A stretch of DNA of 64,000 nt from the NCBI RefSeq assembly GCF_010093535.1, contig NW_022985190.1, positions 325,443 to 389,442 on the forward strand, given 5' to 3'. The translations under genes were made by a program, and so were the position numbers. Numbering within the stretch: position 1 is the stretch's first letter; the number at the start of each line of letters is the position of its first letter. Below the pieces are notes generated by a model that made no database searches, was not told where the DNA came from, and saw only the letters and a program-made list of their open reading frames with translations. Shown one piece after another: positions 14,556 through 26,843 of the stretch. Source of the stretch: Lindgomyces ingoldianus (taxonomy: Eukaryota; Ascomycota; Dothideomycetes; Pleosporales; Lindgomycetaceae).

Positions 14556-17500
14556 TCACTTTACTGACTCCTCGTCATCACTCTCACTCCCCCCTTCAAC
14601 AACAACCTCATTCCTCCCGCCATCTCTCATGAATCCAGAATGTCCGCTCCGATCCTTCTCCCTCTCCTTCCCCACAGCTACCTCCCTCCCTCCCTCCTGC
14701 CCTGTCCCCATCTCCCCATCCTCAACAGCACTACTCCTCAAACTACTTCTCCTCCTACTCACAACGCCAGGAAAAATCCTTGGCTCAATACCCTCGAGCG
14801 TAAGTCCCGCCGCCGACGACGTACGCGTCAAAGACGTTTGCGGTTCGTCTGCGGACTTGCCGTTTTGTAACGGTGAGAAGTTGGATTGCTGCTGGTATTG
14901 CTGCTGAGACGACGTCTGTGAGAGTCCGGCGCCGAGCGGTTGTGGCGGCGGGGGTGCGGAAGAACCAGGGTTGTTGAGGATCATGCTGGAGGTGCGATGG
15001 GGGCGAGAGAATTCGACATCTTTCTGTCCATAACTATCGCGGTTGCGGGTGGGGGAGTTGGGTGGCTGTGGTTGCTGTGTGAGGTCTTGCGCTGACGCCG
15101 AGGGGTTGAGACGCGCTTGCTGAATTGTATAGGGTTGGGAGTGCGGGCCGGGGATAGCGCCTGGTGGGAGAGTAGAAAACTGTTGTGCTTGTTCGGGGAG
15201 GTGGACAGTTGAGGGGTTGGTGTGGAGAGAGGCGACTGGGGAGCCTGGGTATGTGGCATGTGAGGATCTGGGCGTTTGGGATGGGATGGGGTGAGGGCCC
15301 GAGAGGTTAGAGGTTGTGAGCGTGTTACTGCTGGTTTGGGAGGCGCGTGTGTAGCGGTCGATCCTGGTGTTAGGAAATTTGGTTAGGAAGGAGTAATTGA
15401 GAGTGGGAGGGAGGGAATGGAGTCTGGGCTTACATTGCAAACTCTTGAGTCAGGGTCTCGTGTCTGAATGCTTCGCGGATGCTGGGGACGTTCGATTTGG
15501 CCATATCGTTGCCGGCTACACCTGGGAGGGGATAATTGGAACCAAGCCAGCGCTGTTTGATAACGTGTTCGAAACCGCTCTGCTCGACCGAGTGCTTAGC
15601 TAGCTCGCACATATCCACCGCACTAAGCTTGTAGATCTGTGCCGCGACAGAGTATTCTTCGATTAAGGGCTCCTTGGTAAAGGCGAACTGAAGAGGATCA
15701 TCGGTAGACAAAGATACATTGAGACCGCGCCGGAAGTAGCTTAGGAAGGGGTTGCGTTCATATGCGAGAAAAAGGGCATTGTTGCTAAGCGGAGACATTG
15801 CCACACCAATCTGCTCAAGATAGAAGATGTACTGTAGTAACGGAACCTTCCGAAGAAGAAGACCGTGACTGATGCTATGAGCGCAGAGCACTGCTGCTGC
15901 CAAGTGATCTGTGTCACCAGCTTCACCGCAATGCGGTCGAAGCAAGAACGTATTGAAGCCTCTTTGCTTCCGCCAGACGTTTAAAGATGCAATGTTTGCG
16001 AAGAGATAGTACATCCAATAGCTGTAAGGTGGATTTTGAGCCGTATTCCATTCCCTCGGGACCGGGAATTTCTTGTAAAGCCGCCTTTCAACCTTGCTCT
16101 CATCATCGACACTATCAAACCCAATAACTCTCTGCAAGAATATGTGCAGCTTTGGGTGACTTTCCGGATCCCTAGTGACTTCAAATAGAGGCCTGAAGAC
16201 GTTTACAAGAACTTGGTCGAAATTTTCCATCAAGCCGGTGGCCTTGTACACGTCAAATAATCGTGGAATCTGAACGAGCCATCGTACATTGGGCGAGAAT
16301 AGTTTGTTATCGACCACCCAAGCGGCCAGCTTATCCCACTCCTCCAACTCCCGACCGTAGATGGAGATTCGCCATTCGACGAATTGGTACTTGCTAGACT
16401 CGAGGTCAGATATGACTTCCTTTGTGATCTCCGCGAGGTAGCGACCGCGAATGAAGTTGTCCGTTTTAAGGAATATTGTTCGAAGTCGGGATTCTCCGAT
16501 TGGGTTGTACTTTAGGTTGAATTTGTCAAAGCGATGGAAAGAGTCGGTATGAGCCTAACCTCGTCAGCAGAAGATACCAGAAAAAGAGCGTGTCATACTT
16601 GCATGCATATCGAGTGTGTCAATGCTCAGATCGTAAGCAGTCAGGTTGATAGATTCAAACACCTCCTTCAGGGTAAGGTGTTTGCCATCTCTGTACAGCA
16701 CGACCTCATCGGGCGACCTCTTCATCTTCGATTTAATAAACCGGAGTAGATGTTTCTGGTTCATACAAGCCGAGTGGTGGACATGAGTATCGACTTTTCG
16801 GACATTGTAAAAGTCTCTATGCGGCACCTTCTTGCTGTCTGCTATTTCTTGATATTCATTCAAAAGATAGTACAGATTGAATTTGCCTTCAAGATACTGC
16901 AGCCGTCGGAATGCAAAGCTCTTGCTAGGTCCGTCTGACGATACGTCGAGAATGGCATCTAGATCCATGTAGAATTCGCGCAATGTGGGGATAGCCACAA
17001 TCGGGGTGTCTAGCTCGGCTGACTTCGTCGTCTCATAGACTTGAAATACGCCGCTGTCGTCCAATCGGAAAGACATCTCTGAGGCTCCCGGAAGTGGAAG
17101 CAGGTCGTCCATGGTAAAGTCTTCTCCAATGTCATGGCCCATCTTCCTCGGTGGCTTCAACGGCTCTGAAGGCTCAAGCACGGCACTATTCTGCATACTG
17201 CTCGACGCATTTTGACGCCCCTTGAAATCATCCCACACTGGTTCTGGGTGGGGTGGGTAGATTCTCCAACCAGGTTCATCTTTGGGATTATCAAAAGTTC
17301 CCTGCAAAGACAAGCGAATATATTTGTGACGAAGGTCGAGCACCTTCTGAACGTTCGTATAGATGGCACTAAGTTCGGCAGTGACGCTAGAGTCAGACAT
17401 GGCGAAACCTCCTGCTCCGGAACCCACTCCAACTCCTGCACCCGCACCGTGGATGCCCTCACCTGCCAGTAGTGGAGGCTTCTGTTCGTGGGGGAGACCA

Positions 17501-18238
17501 GGGTGCATTGAGGGTTCTCTCGCTTGCTGGTCGGCCTGCAGCAGCAATACATCAGCGTGGTCTTGTACCTGGTCGTTTGCCGCAAACCCAGTCATGTGCC
17601 CGCGCGGCTCTTGTGACTGGTCTGCCTGTGACAATCCGACGGGGAGCGTTAGCCTGTAGGTCTGGTTCGCGAGGCTGGCGTTGCTCCTCCGCGAACGAAT
17701 GCTGTCAGCCCTGCTGAGGAAGTCGACACCGTCGCCGCCGCCAAAGTTGGCAGGGAACGTCTTTGCGCGGATGACTGGACTATACCCATCGCCCGCCTGG
17801 GATCCGCCGTACTGACTCTCCAATTGGTGGCGCTGGTAGAATTGCTTTGCTTCAGAGTGGCTCATCTGCTTCTCGGATGCGTAGTCGTAGAACGCAGTCC
17901 GTCGCTGCTTGTCGCGCGGGAGCAGTCCACCACCCTGTGCTTCGTTGGACGGCCCATTGTCGTCCCCTTCCAGACTCGCACCGGCGCTTGTTCTCACGGC
18001 TGCAGTTGCACCATTGTTTGCTTGTGCCATTTCACCAGCTGCTTCAGGGTCAGAGGACTCGGGGCTCAGGTCATCTTCGTCCTCTGACGAGGGCATTTGC
18101 TGGTCGTCGACGTGGGCGGCCACCAGGTCCGGAGAGGCGTCTGGCGCCGTGGAATGCGAACCTGGACGCAAACGCACCAGTCAGTACGTACTGAGAAGAA
18201 TTGGGCACGGGCGGGTGCTTGAATTCACCTTTCATCAT
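14556..18238 (-). CDS. AMD1: AMP deaminase
   Basis: Zinc hydrolase that converts AMP to IMP and ammonia and sets adenylate balance. Exons: 18229..18238, 16603..18161, 15434..16554, 14556..15363; 1165 residues. The first exon is 10 nt (Met-Met-Lys plus one base). The metal site [20 protein letters not shown] lies near residue 480, HCGEAGD near 731 and the substrate/metal loop [10 protein letters not shown] near 804. The N-terminal 250 residues are low-complexity and acidic ([20 protein letters not shown]), as in fungal AMP deaminases. The last 270 residues after the catalytic core are Ser/Pro/Gln-rich and end [13 protein letters not shown]. The junction between exons 2 and 3 works only with a GC donor (see the separate entry); the result [20 protein letters not shown] is the conserved family sequence. 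The tiny first exon is the least certain part. Confidence 0.92.
16555..16602 (-). other. GC-AG intron in AMD1
   Basis: 48-nt intron whose donor reads GCAAGT and whose acceptor is GTTAG, with a CTGAC branch-like site 12 nt before the end. The only GT nearby (one codon downstream) leaves the wrong phase and leads to a stop in the next exon, whereas the GC donor restores the conserved catalytic-domain sequence [13 protein letters not shown] exactly. Confidence 0.85.
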
Positions 18239-18877
18239 GGCGTCGTGGTGCGATGGTAGCAGCTGCTACAGCCAGCTCTACAGCAAGGATGTTGGGAACG
18301 CGGTCGTGGCGCTGCCGCATGTGACGATGTGGCTGTATCACATCGTCCCGTGCCACCCATGGTGATTGCCCATGCAAGATACCACCCATGGTCTCGTAGA
18401 AAGTCAATCATTGCAATAGTTCGCTTGCGAAGGAGGTTGAAGAGAAAAGGAAGTGCATGTTGCTGTCCACCGAATCTAGCCCCTCCTCCGCGATGCGATT
18501 TGCCCTCGGTTCACACTCCGTTTCGGTACGGATAAAGGGAGACTTTGCATTGTCAATGAGCAAGTTACAAATTGGCATCTCTTGCATGGATGCAATAGTG
18601 TTCCCGGCGAAGACTATGGAGATGTCCCTATCTAGAAGCCGTTTTAGGCCATGAATAGGCCAGCTGGTGCCTGAACTGCCTGATGATCCTCTTCAAAACG
18701 CCTCATGAGCCAATGAATTCCATTCCATATGCATAATAGCGAACGACTCCAATAAATCCAAAAATAGAAGTAAAGGCGAGGAGGCCAATTACCCTCTAAA
18801 TTCTGTCCTCTACCCCACATGTGGGGGAGGGACGCGGATCCGCATCGCTTGACCCATGAGGCTGCAGGAGACAGAGT
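18239..18877. other. AMD1 upstream region
   Basis: About 640 bp between the AMD1 start and the 3' end of the zinc-finger gene on the same strand. No supported gene; open frames are short and without family features. Confidence 0.5.
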
Positions 18878-20398
18878 TTATCCCTCGGCAGCGATTGGGG
18901 CCCGGATGCTGAACTCGAGCAGGTCATGATGTGGACCTGTGATGTGGTCCGCCCATTCTTGGTGGCTCTGGAACTGAGAAGTGCAATCCTCATGAGGACA
19001 GGAGTACTGTGCGTGTGCGGTCGTGTGCTGATGAAGCTCTATGGCGTTTGTGAAGCGCTATCATAAGGGCATTGGCATGAGGGAGTCATAGAAGCACCCA
19101 GGGGGACTCACCTGGTGGCAACGAATCCATGGGCAATGAAACTCTGGCCTCGACAACTCTTCGTCCATACCTTGCTCTGCCATTGGACTGTCTCTCCTCA
19201 AGGGCTGGTGTTGGGGTCTGTGAGTTTGTTGCTGCTCATTTGTCCGCATGACCTCTTGGTAGACGGCGCTTTGAGCTGCAAGTTTGGTGACATGGTCTTT
19301 CGATAGCGGCTGAAAAGAAGTTTGGGGCAAGGCGAAGGACGGAGTAGTCGACCACGTAGCGCCCACTTCTTGCCGGACAGCCGTATCGAATGAAGTTTGT
19401 GACGAAGACTGAGCTTCTTGAATGGTGCTTCTTATTTGTGTCTTCTCTACCATGTGACCCAAGACCATTTTCAATCGAGAAAGTGCCTGGCCATCCAACT
19501 GACGATTGCTCCATTTGGCGATACCATCCTCAAGATCTTCATGTCTTAGCTTCTTCAGCTGGACCGCAGCATGGCTGTTAGGACCCCAAACATTGTCTAT
19601 GTAACCGTTCAGTACATCGACCCAGTCGGACGCTGAGGGCTCCTGGTAGTGATCCACTTGTGTCCAGTGTGGATTTAGTGACAATGGATTGTCTGTTGAT
19701 ATTGGTCGATGTTCAGGCGCTGGTGGAAGCACGGACTTGATATGCATCACGCTGCGTTGTTCCTCTGCAGAGAACTCCACTTCGAACAGGCCACGGGAGG
19801 TTTCTTCCATGTCGTCGTCTATCATTTCAATGTCTCTTGTGTCTGTTTCCAGGCTGTACCTTGGATCAGATAGAAGAAGTCGAACTTCAGTGCCATCGTC
19901 ACAGCTCTGGATTGGTTGGAGAGAATGCTGGCTAGCTGGTAAACCTGAGAAAGTCCAGTTGTTTGAAGCATCTTGGCTGAGTTGGTGCGTCCAGGGGTCG
20001 TGTGGCAGTACTTCTCCACCAGAGTCAAACGTTGCTTGTGACGGGCTCAGAAACTCTTCAAAATCGTGGTTTCGAGTTTCTTGAGTGGGACTTGAGCGGA
20101 AACTGGAATGGGAAGAGCTTGGCTGCAAGGTACCGAATCGTCCTGAACGGACAGGCAGATTTTCGAGCCAGTGGGAGTGGGAACTCGAAGATGGGCCATT
20201 TGGCAGCTTGCTTCTAACACCCGACCCAGAAGAGAGCGTCGTCGGGAGGTCGTGGGCGCTGGAACTACCTACAGCATTCCTAGCTAGACCAGAGGCAGAG
20301 GAGGCAATTCTGGAGGCTAACGAGGAAGGGGCTTTCCTCTCTCGATGAAAGTATTCATTTCGTAGGGAATTCTCCGTGAAATGGTCACTGGAGTCCAT
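18878..20398 (-). CDS. C2H2 zinc-finger protein with long disordered N-terminus
   Basis: Exons 19112..20398 and 18878..19057, joined by a 54-nt intron; 488 residues. I do not recognise an orthologue. The first 400 residues are Ser/Gln-rich and probably largely disordered, with one more ordered patch, DWVDVLNGYIDNVWGPNSHA, followed by a charged segment (about residues 250-310). The C-terminus carries two C2H2 fingers: the first spans the intron (FHCPWIRCHQ then RFTNAIELHQHTTAH) and the second is YSCPHEDCTSQFQSHQEW with DHITGPHH. The first exon alone would stop after the first Cys pair, so the spliced form is strongly favoured. A DNA- or RNA-binding role is inferred from the fingers only. No in-frame ATG exists upstream before a stop. 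Confidence 0.75.
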
Positions 20399-21037
20399 GT
20401 CTTCGCATCGTAGGGTGGATGGGCCGCTGGAACTGAAGTTTGCGATTTGTCTCTTGAGAACGATGTCGTCGTTTCACCAGACGGTTGGACCCCGAAAAAG
20501 GAAACGAGAGTTGTCAAGCACTATGAGATAACACCGAGCTGTACACGAGCCATTGAAGCTTAAGTACCGGGATATGTGCGAGTGAATCCACTCCCAAGCA
20601 AAGAAAACATAAGGGATTGTGTCGCAGAGATGATGGAGTTTTGGCAGAGCGGAGAGATGCCAGGATATGATTGCCGCAAAGCGTCGGCGCAGCCTGCGGG
20701 AGTCTGCCGAGGCTCCAAACTTTTTTATCGGAGCCGCGCGCGAGTCACGTGATGCACTAACCTTTCCGCGTCTGAGGCTGCTGCCCAACGCCTGATCCAG
20801 CTTCAATCATCATTCCTCCGTTTAAACACCATTCTTTCTCAATTTTCCCATCGACCTGTGTTACGTCACGATGGAATTTTAGTATAGCAGAGCTTTTGTC
20901 CCTCTTTTACGTCCTTTCTGCCAGCCGGCCATTTGTCGTCTATTTCTATATGAGGTCTATGAAGCAATGAAAGAAATGGATATCTATATTAAACCATTGC
21001 TGTCTGGAGAGAAAATTCTTTCCGTTCGAGACCCTTC
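20399..21037. other. Zinc-finger gene upstream region
   Basis: About 640 bp between the zinc-finger start and the 3' end of the next minus-strand gene. It holds the E-box noted separately; no gene is seen. Confidence 0.5.
20745..20752. promoter_or_regulatory. Palindromic TCACGTGA E-box
   Basis: Perfect 8-bp palindrome 347 bp upstream of the zinc-finger gene. E-boxes of this form are bound by fungal bHLH factors (Cbf1/SREBP type); function here is inferred. Confidence 0.3.
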
Positions 21038-21578
21038 TCAGTTACCGTCTTTTGAGTTGTGCCCACCGCCTGATGCTCTCTCCTTCTCTCCCTCGTTGTG
21101 TTCCAACTGCTCATCTCTAAACTTTTGCCCGTGGTAGAACTCCTCCTCAGCCTTTTCGTCGAGCCAACGCTTCAGTGCTGGCGAATGTGCTGCACTAGGT
21201 TCGGTTGTGGATCCCTGATCGGAGTCGTGAGTATCTTGAAATGTAGTCCCGATCTGAAGAATTCGGACTTAGTCAATGTTGCAAGAGCTGGAGTAACAAG
21301 ACGTCTTGGAAATAAATCTACTCACAGAAAGGTTTCTTGAGTTATGGATATCGCGGCTAACTCCTAAATCGCTACTTCGGGGTGCTTCGACGGCGTGCGG
21401 CATGGCGGAATGACCTAGGTGATGGTTCGCGACGCTAAGGGCAAGGGGTCTAATTGAAGAAGATAAAGTCAAGAGATAGAAATCAAGATGAAGGAGAGAT
21501 TGACTTACTTTCAAAAAAGACTGCCTGCCTGTCCACTATTTGAAGCGATGGATGGTTGGTGTCTTCAACAACTCCCAT
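21038..21578 (-). CDS. Small three-exon protein, unrecognised
   Basis: Predicted from splice signals, because no single exon is long enough to stand out. Exons: 21509..21578, 21326..21414, 21038..21253; donors GTAAGT and GTGAGT, acceptors CCTAG and TTCAG; all phases close and the product is 124 residues. It begins MGVVEDTNHPSLQIVDRQAV and ends with a charged segment, ALKRWLDEKAEEEFYHGQKF followed by RDEQLEHNEGEKERASGG. The C-terminal exon is predicted helical and acidic/basic mixed. I do not recognise a family. Support is the codon-like composition of all three exons and matching phases; no homologue could be checked. The second acceptor was chosen because the two earlier AGs give a stop. Confidence 0.5.
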
Positions 21579-24500
21579 GCTCTAGGGGGGCGCGACTTAA
21601 ATGATTGTCTCAGCGAGCGTCGTGGATCCATTTACTTGGTATTCCTCAACTGGCTATGAGGTTTACGAGCTGTTGGTATCCCGGCATTGGGCAATGGTGC
21701 GATGCAGCTGTTTCCGATCAAACTCTCGGACGTTCAACTGGGCTGTTCCCATGTTTGGCCAAGATCGCTACACTCCGATGCTAGAACAAGGTTATGTGCA
21801 ACTGTACAGCCCGGCATTTGTCCAGCCACGATCTTCCAAACGGATAGAGAATATCTCCCTGCCGGAGCATATGCAAGAGCGGACCGCATGTGTAGACTGG
21901 GCGAATGAGACGGCATTTAAAAATACTATGTTTTGCGGTCTGGGGCTGAGACAACAGGGGCTTGCTCCGATCGATATAGGTTGGGTTATCTTTTCCGCAC
22001 GGGTCAGACGCTTCTACCAGCTTACTAACAGCAGCCGCCTTGCCGTAATCAGTCTTTAAGGTGAATAATGTGGTTGAGATCCTCAGAAGGGTATCCCTGT
22101 TTCAAACCACCCCCCTAATTCTTTTCGGATGATTTTATCTTCCGAAGAGTATTGCCGTCTTCAATTGGAGGAGCAGTGGTTTTACTCGCTCGCAAAAGAC
22201 CCTTCTTCTGATCACAGTCTCAGTGCTGGTCGAAGTCCGAGGGATGGATCGGTTGGGGGCCACCGGGGTCCAATCACCCGATCAGTTAGTCAGTTAGGGT
22301 GGCAGACTAGACCCGTCGTCCCCGATTTCCATACTTCCAAGGAAACCAGAGTTTCTTTTCTCACTTTTCGAGTGGTGCTGGCGAGCGTTACCAAGACATC
22401 ACCATAGCGACGAGCACGCAAGGGTGTTTTATGCGGAAAGGACAACAAGCTCAACTTTCTAGACGCTAAAGATTTGTGAAACACACCCACGAGGCCTGCA
22501 GTTCTCGATTGGACAGCGACTCTAAGCTTTCAAGATTATACTTCTAGAAGGGTCATGGAAGAATTGCACAAACCACTCGTTATACGGGAGGCATATTACA
22601 GCGTAAGATCTTAATCACACCGATGAGGGTTTCGAGAACACCGAGTCTGTGAATGCCACCCTCAGCTTATCTCTGCATATGGGCATTGACCAAGAAATGG
22701 TCCTGAAGGTAGGTAGGTGCTATGGCGGGCAACTCATGCGCAACACATTGGATCGGATCCCGTCGGTTTTATTGCAGCGCAGCTGGTGCAGACGTATGAC
22801 CTCGTTCATCCTTTGCATATAGAGTGTCAGATCCCATAACATCCTTTGGTCACTCCAATGACATTCCCACATATGACGATTGGCCCTCCCATGCCACTCC
22901 TCATATTTCGAATCGGGATTCGTATAGTGTTTGTAAAGGGCTTGGGACGAACTTTGGATATGCACTCTCCGGGTTCAACCACCTTGGTGGTCAGCAATTC
23001 CGGGGATAATCGAGACCAATACCCCAGACGTAACCGGGTCTTCAAGATAATGTGTAAGGCCATTACTTACGCAAAGTTGCGAGCACTACGCCAAAAACCT
23101 GTTCCCGACAAGGCACAGGACGCTTGAGGAGAGTATCAAGCAGAGACACCTCCTTCATCCCTGCAAATATCAGTTCACCGGGTCAGTCAGCCAGTAGGGA
23201 TGCATCTGGGGTAATATGGATCTCAATCTAATTTCAGCGGCAGGCAGTCTTTTCATTGGACGTTTCATAATCAGATATCGAAATGCCCTGATCGCCTCCT
23301 GCCTAACTACCTTGTCTCTCCCTTGGCAAACCCGCTCGTATACCTTCTACCATGTATCGCGCGACCGGGGCGTTGAGACCGGTCAACCTGTATACTATCT
23401 CACCGGTAAGTACCGCCCATTTGTCATAGTCTTTGTGGTGTTTACTTAGCTCCCATGTGTGCGTCGGACCTTGATCATGGGAAATCATGCCACCCGAGCA
23501 GTGTTGAGGCGACTCTGGCTATATGGTACTAACTGCTAAAGATACCAATATCAGATTCTGTCGTTTGTCTTTAGACGGAAGATTTCTTCAACGTTTCGTA
23601 AAGATTTCACAGCAATCACTTGAGTGCCACAATGGTGCCTAAATCTGTCAAGTCTGTCGGAAGGACTTTTCTGATGTAACACTTGTACTTCGGCTGGGGA
23701 GTCAGTCATGGGAACACGTTAAAGTTTATCCTATAGCATGGGCAGCAACACTCCAATTACCAGTCTTTGATTTTCTCCGATCAAAGTTGACTTACGCAGT
23801 TTATTCAGGTCTACTCTTCTCAGAGAGGAGCGCTTCTTGGTCACCTTGCCTTGAGATCTCCACACGGTTGCCGAAGCCAAAAACTCCGTCGTCTTCAAAG
23901 CACCTTTTTCGATTCATCTAGACTTAGACTACGTGAAGACAAGAGCTTACAGTCAAATACTCGGAAATCTTCCCTAGCCACCACTACATGTTCGCATGAA
24001 ATCGGAGGTCATGAAAATGGTCCTCGTCACTAGACTGCTCGAGCCATTGCAGCAAAGTGTACGACTGCACCTCCCCTCGAGGTGGTTGAACAGGCCCTCC
24101 GACTAGCTCTGATTCTTCAGCCTTAGCCGTACCACCTCTAACTGATTCCTATCACAACAAATCCGTCAACGTTGGGTTATTTGGCGATCGAAGATTGAGG
24201 ATTACTTACATCGAATCTTTCATTCTGACGATTACCAGACGTCGTCGACCCAGTTCCCTGATTCTTCATCCTCCTAGCTTGTCTCGTTTTGAGAAGAACC
24301 GCAACCATACTGCACCTCGACGCTTCGGTTTGACGATCTAGAAGAACCTTCAGATGGGTTAGTCGCTTGCAATTCGAAGGGTCAACACTGGCGGCTTACA
24401 ACGTTGTGTTGAGATTCCGCTGGGATCACCCCAGCTGGTGATCTCTTTTACATGCGGCGAGGCTATGCTAGCTGAAAAATAGGGATTTCAGAGAAGCCCA

Positions 24501-26843
24501 AAGTATTCCGATTGTTAAGTTTGCAGGTAGTAAGAGCTCGTCTAACGGAACTAGAGTGCGGAGAGTTGAGACCCTTTAAATAGTGTCCAGACTTGTGACT
24601 TGTCTCCAACCCCCCGCGTCGTTGCCCCGCTGCTCCAGTCATCGATCGGCTCCATGAAGACTCCACTGCTAATGACTATTAGGGCTCAGGAGTCCCCATT
24701 CTTGGATTGGAAAGCCCCCACGCGACCTTAGACTGGAGGTACTGCAGCCTTGCTGAGTGGGACAAGCTTGGTCCGCCGGCCGAGAAAGCAACCCAACACT
24801 GGAACTGTTCCGAGTCTCTCCGTTCCCCCGAGCAAGTGGAGAACTCCCCGATCGTTTTGGGGACTCTAGCAGTAAGTCCCTACTGTGTTTCTTTTTCATT
24901 AGCGACTTTATCGTTCGCTAACCGGGGACCCTAACGTTACTCAGTCGATAGGCCGTTCACCTAATTTGTAGCTGATGGTCTCTGTGGAATCTCCAATCGA
25001 AGCACCTTACCAACGGGTATTTACGAAGAGCATGCACGCATGTTTCAGGATTACCTTCCAATTACTTCTGAAGACGCCCATCCATTGAGAAATGAACTGA
25101 TACTGCACATGAACCAATTTGGAGCAGGCGTGGGAGACAAAAACACTTCGACCCCACGACTTCAGATATTTAATCAGAGAAATTCAACGTCGACGCCGCC
25201 AGCATCATCAAATGCAAGCCCCGTTCCTGTGTTGCTGTCATCCCCCACGCGTGTCGTCCCGGGGAAACCCCACTCAAGTCTTCGCGAATCTGTTCAAGCG
25301 AAACGGACGAATCGGATGCTTCCCCGCCTAGAAATCGTGAATCACATCCAGCCATTCGGTGCACCATAGCTTCTCCATTTAACATCACTTTTCCTTCGGA
25401 CATCTGTTAAGACTACAGACTAAGGGTTTGTCGGCTTTGCGAGATTCATCTCTAGTTAGGCTGTGCACCCTCGTATTCCGCCGAGGCCACGAAAATAACT
25501 GCGCGGCGTGGGGGGATCTGTCACAGAGTCAGCCCTGCTTACCCCTCCGGCCTTCTTCCCCAAAGTTTATCAAGACGTCGTCTGTGGCATGGACCCTTAC
25601 AGTGTCTTAGCTCAGATGTAATATGCTGAATTTGGACAACCAGACTTGTTTTCACGCCCTGCTTTTCGGGCCGTAGTCGGCTTCCCGTTCTAGCCCCAGG
25701 TAGCACGAAAGGAGAAAGCCGTAGCGAGGACTTAGAAGACTCCGGACTTTCTTCGTGGGGCTGAGAAGCTGGGCAAGTTCCGTTTAGGCTGATTCCTTGC
25801 TGGGATGTGTGTGGGGGATTGGATCGGCCAGCCCTATTGTACTACCGCTTTGTTTGGGTCCGATGGAACAAAAGAGATATTTGACGCATGCACTCATACC
25901 CTTCCTTTGCAGCCGTGCCAGGCTTACTTTGTACTCGGCGCTAAATTGTCTGCACTTACAGGCTGGGTTCTACATCTTGTCACTACATTAAGCCAATTTT
26001 TTCGCCATGTCCTCGATTTTGGAGGCCCTTGCGGCCACAATGGCGGGGTGTCTGAAACGCCTGCATCCTCCGATTGCGTGGCTATGTAGCAAGAGATGGA
26101 CATCAAAGTTTGGCACGGCAGTCCTCCGGAGTTCCCAGGACTCTATTCTAAGGGCAGATTCAAGTCCCTGCTTTTGAGTTGAGTTTCGAGGAAGCTCTTG
26201 ATCTAAGACGCTAATGTGGCTTGGACTTCAGTGGCCAAGAAGAACGTAAGCCATTCGTCAAGATAGTGGTTCCTATAGGGGATCAATTTCGAGGTCACCA
26301 TCCACATTTCAAGGGCAACGAGAGGCGGTTCGCACTACTTATCGGGAATATGGAACCCAAAACATCTTGAGTTATGGTAACACTATCCGCATCTAAGAGT
26401 AATCTTCTTGTCAAGCATTCTTTAAAAGCCAACGAGGACTTCATAGTAGAAGGTTTAGGCACGGAGGCCACTCAAGGAAGATCAATTGGCAACACTTTTG
26501 TCGTCATGAGGTGCGCGGAGGTCCAAATGTACATACACCGTAGAGCGACAACAACAATGTTGGTGTTTGTGAGTATAGCTATAGGTTTAATATAGGGCAA
26601 CGGGGAAATTACCATACTAGCACTATCAAAAACATAAATCTTGTTACTCTGAGAATGTTGGGCAAGTGATGTTCTCTTCAGGGGCGACATGATCCATGCA
26701 AGTCCCGTGACTAGGCTAACCGAAGTCGACAAGCGTGCTTTGCGGGCAGAAGATTTCCTCAACCGTGAATAATCTCTGACCTGCGTTTCTTCTACATCGA
26801 GTATTCCTCTATTTCCCTGTCAACCCTCCCTCTATCTCTCGCC
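21579..26843. other. 5.3-kb gene-poor stretch
   Basis: No open frame exceeds about 150 codons on either strand, in contrast to the dense flanks. Base composition is ordinary (not AT-rich), so it does not look like classic RIP-ruined transposon DNA. Coding-like scraps with plausible splice signals occur on both strands: minus 23984-24308 (own entry) and plus about 24707-25085, where an exon ends at a GTAAGT at 24871 and another resumes after TTGTAG at 24971. They do not assemble into a gene I recognise. It may be a region of decayed genes, unannotated short genes, or plain intergenic DNA. Confidence 0.45.
23984..24308 (-). CDS. Possible two-exon small gene or regulator remnant
   Basis: Exons 24210..24308 (33 codons) and 23984..24148 (54 codons and stop), with a 61-nt GTAAGT...GATAG intron in phase 0. 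The product starts MVAVLLKTRQARRMKNQG and ends LLQWLEQSSDEDHFHDLRFH plus three residues. The frame stays open upstream of the ATG for another 25 or so codons (including CKRLTHLKVLLDRQTEASRC), so the true gene may begin earlier and be broken. The Cys/Leu spacing of that upstream part vaguely recalls the C-terminal region of some Zn2Cys6 regulators, but no zinc cluster is visible nearby. Weak call. Confidence 0.3.

Noticed and set aside
16597..16601. GT donor in AMP deaminase near the GC site
   Set aside because: Leaves phase 1 and runs into TGA in the next exon, destroying the conserved domain.
21601..22059. 152-codon plus-strand frame
   Set aside because: No recognisable domain and no supporting splice sites; kept only as part of the gene-poor stretch.
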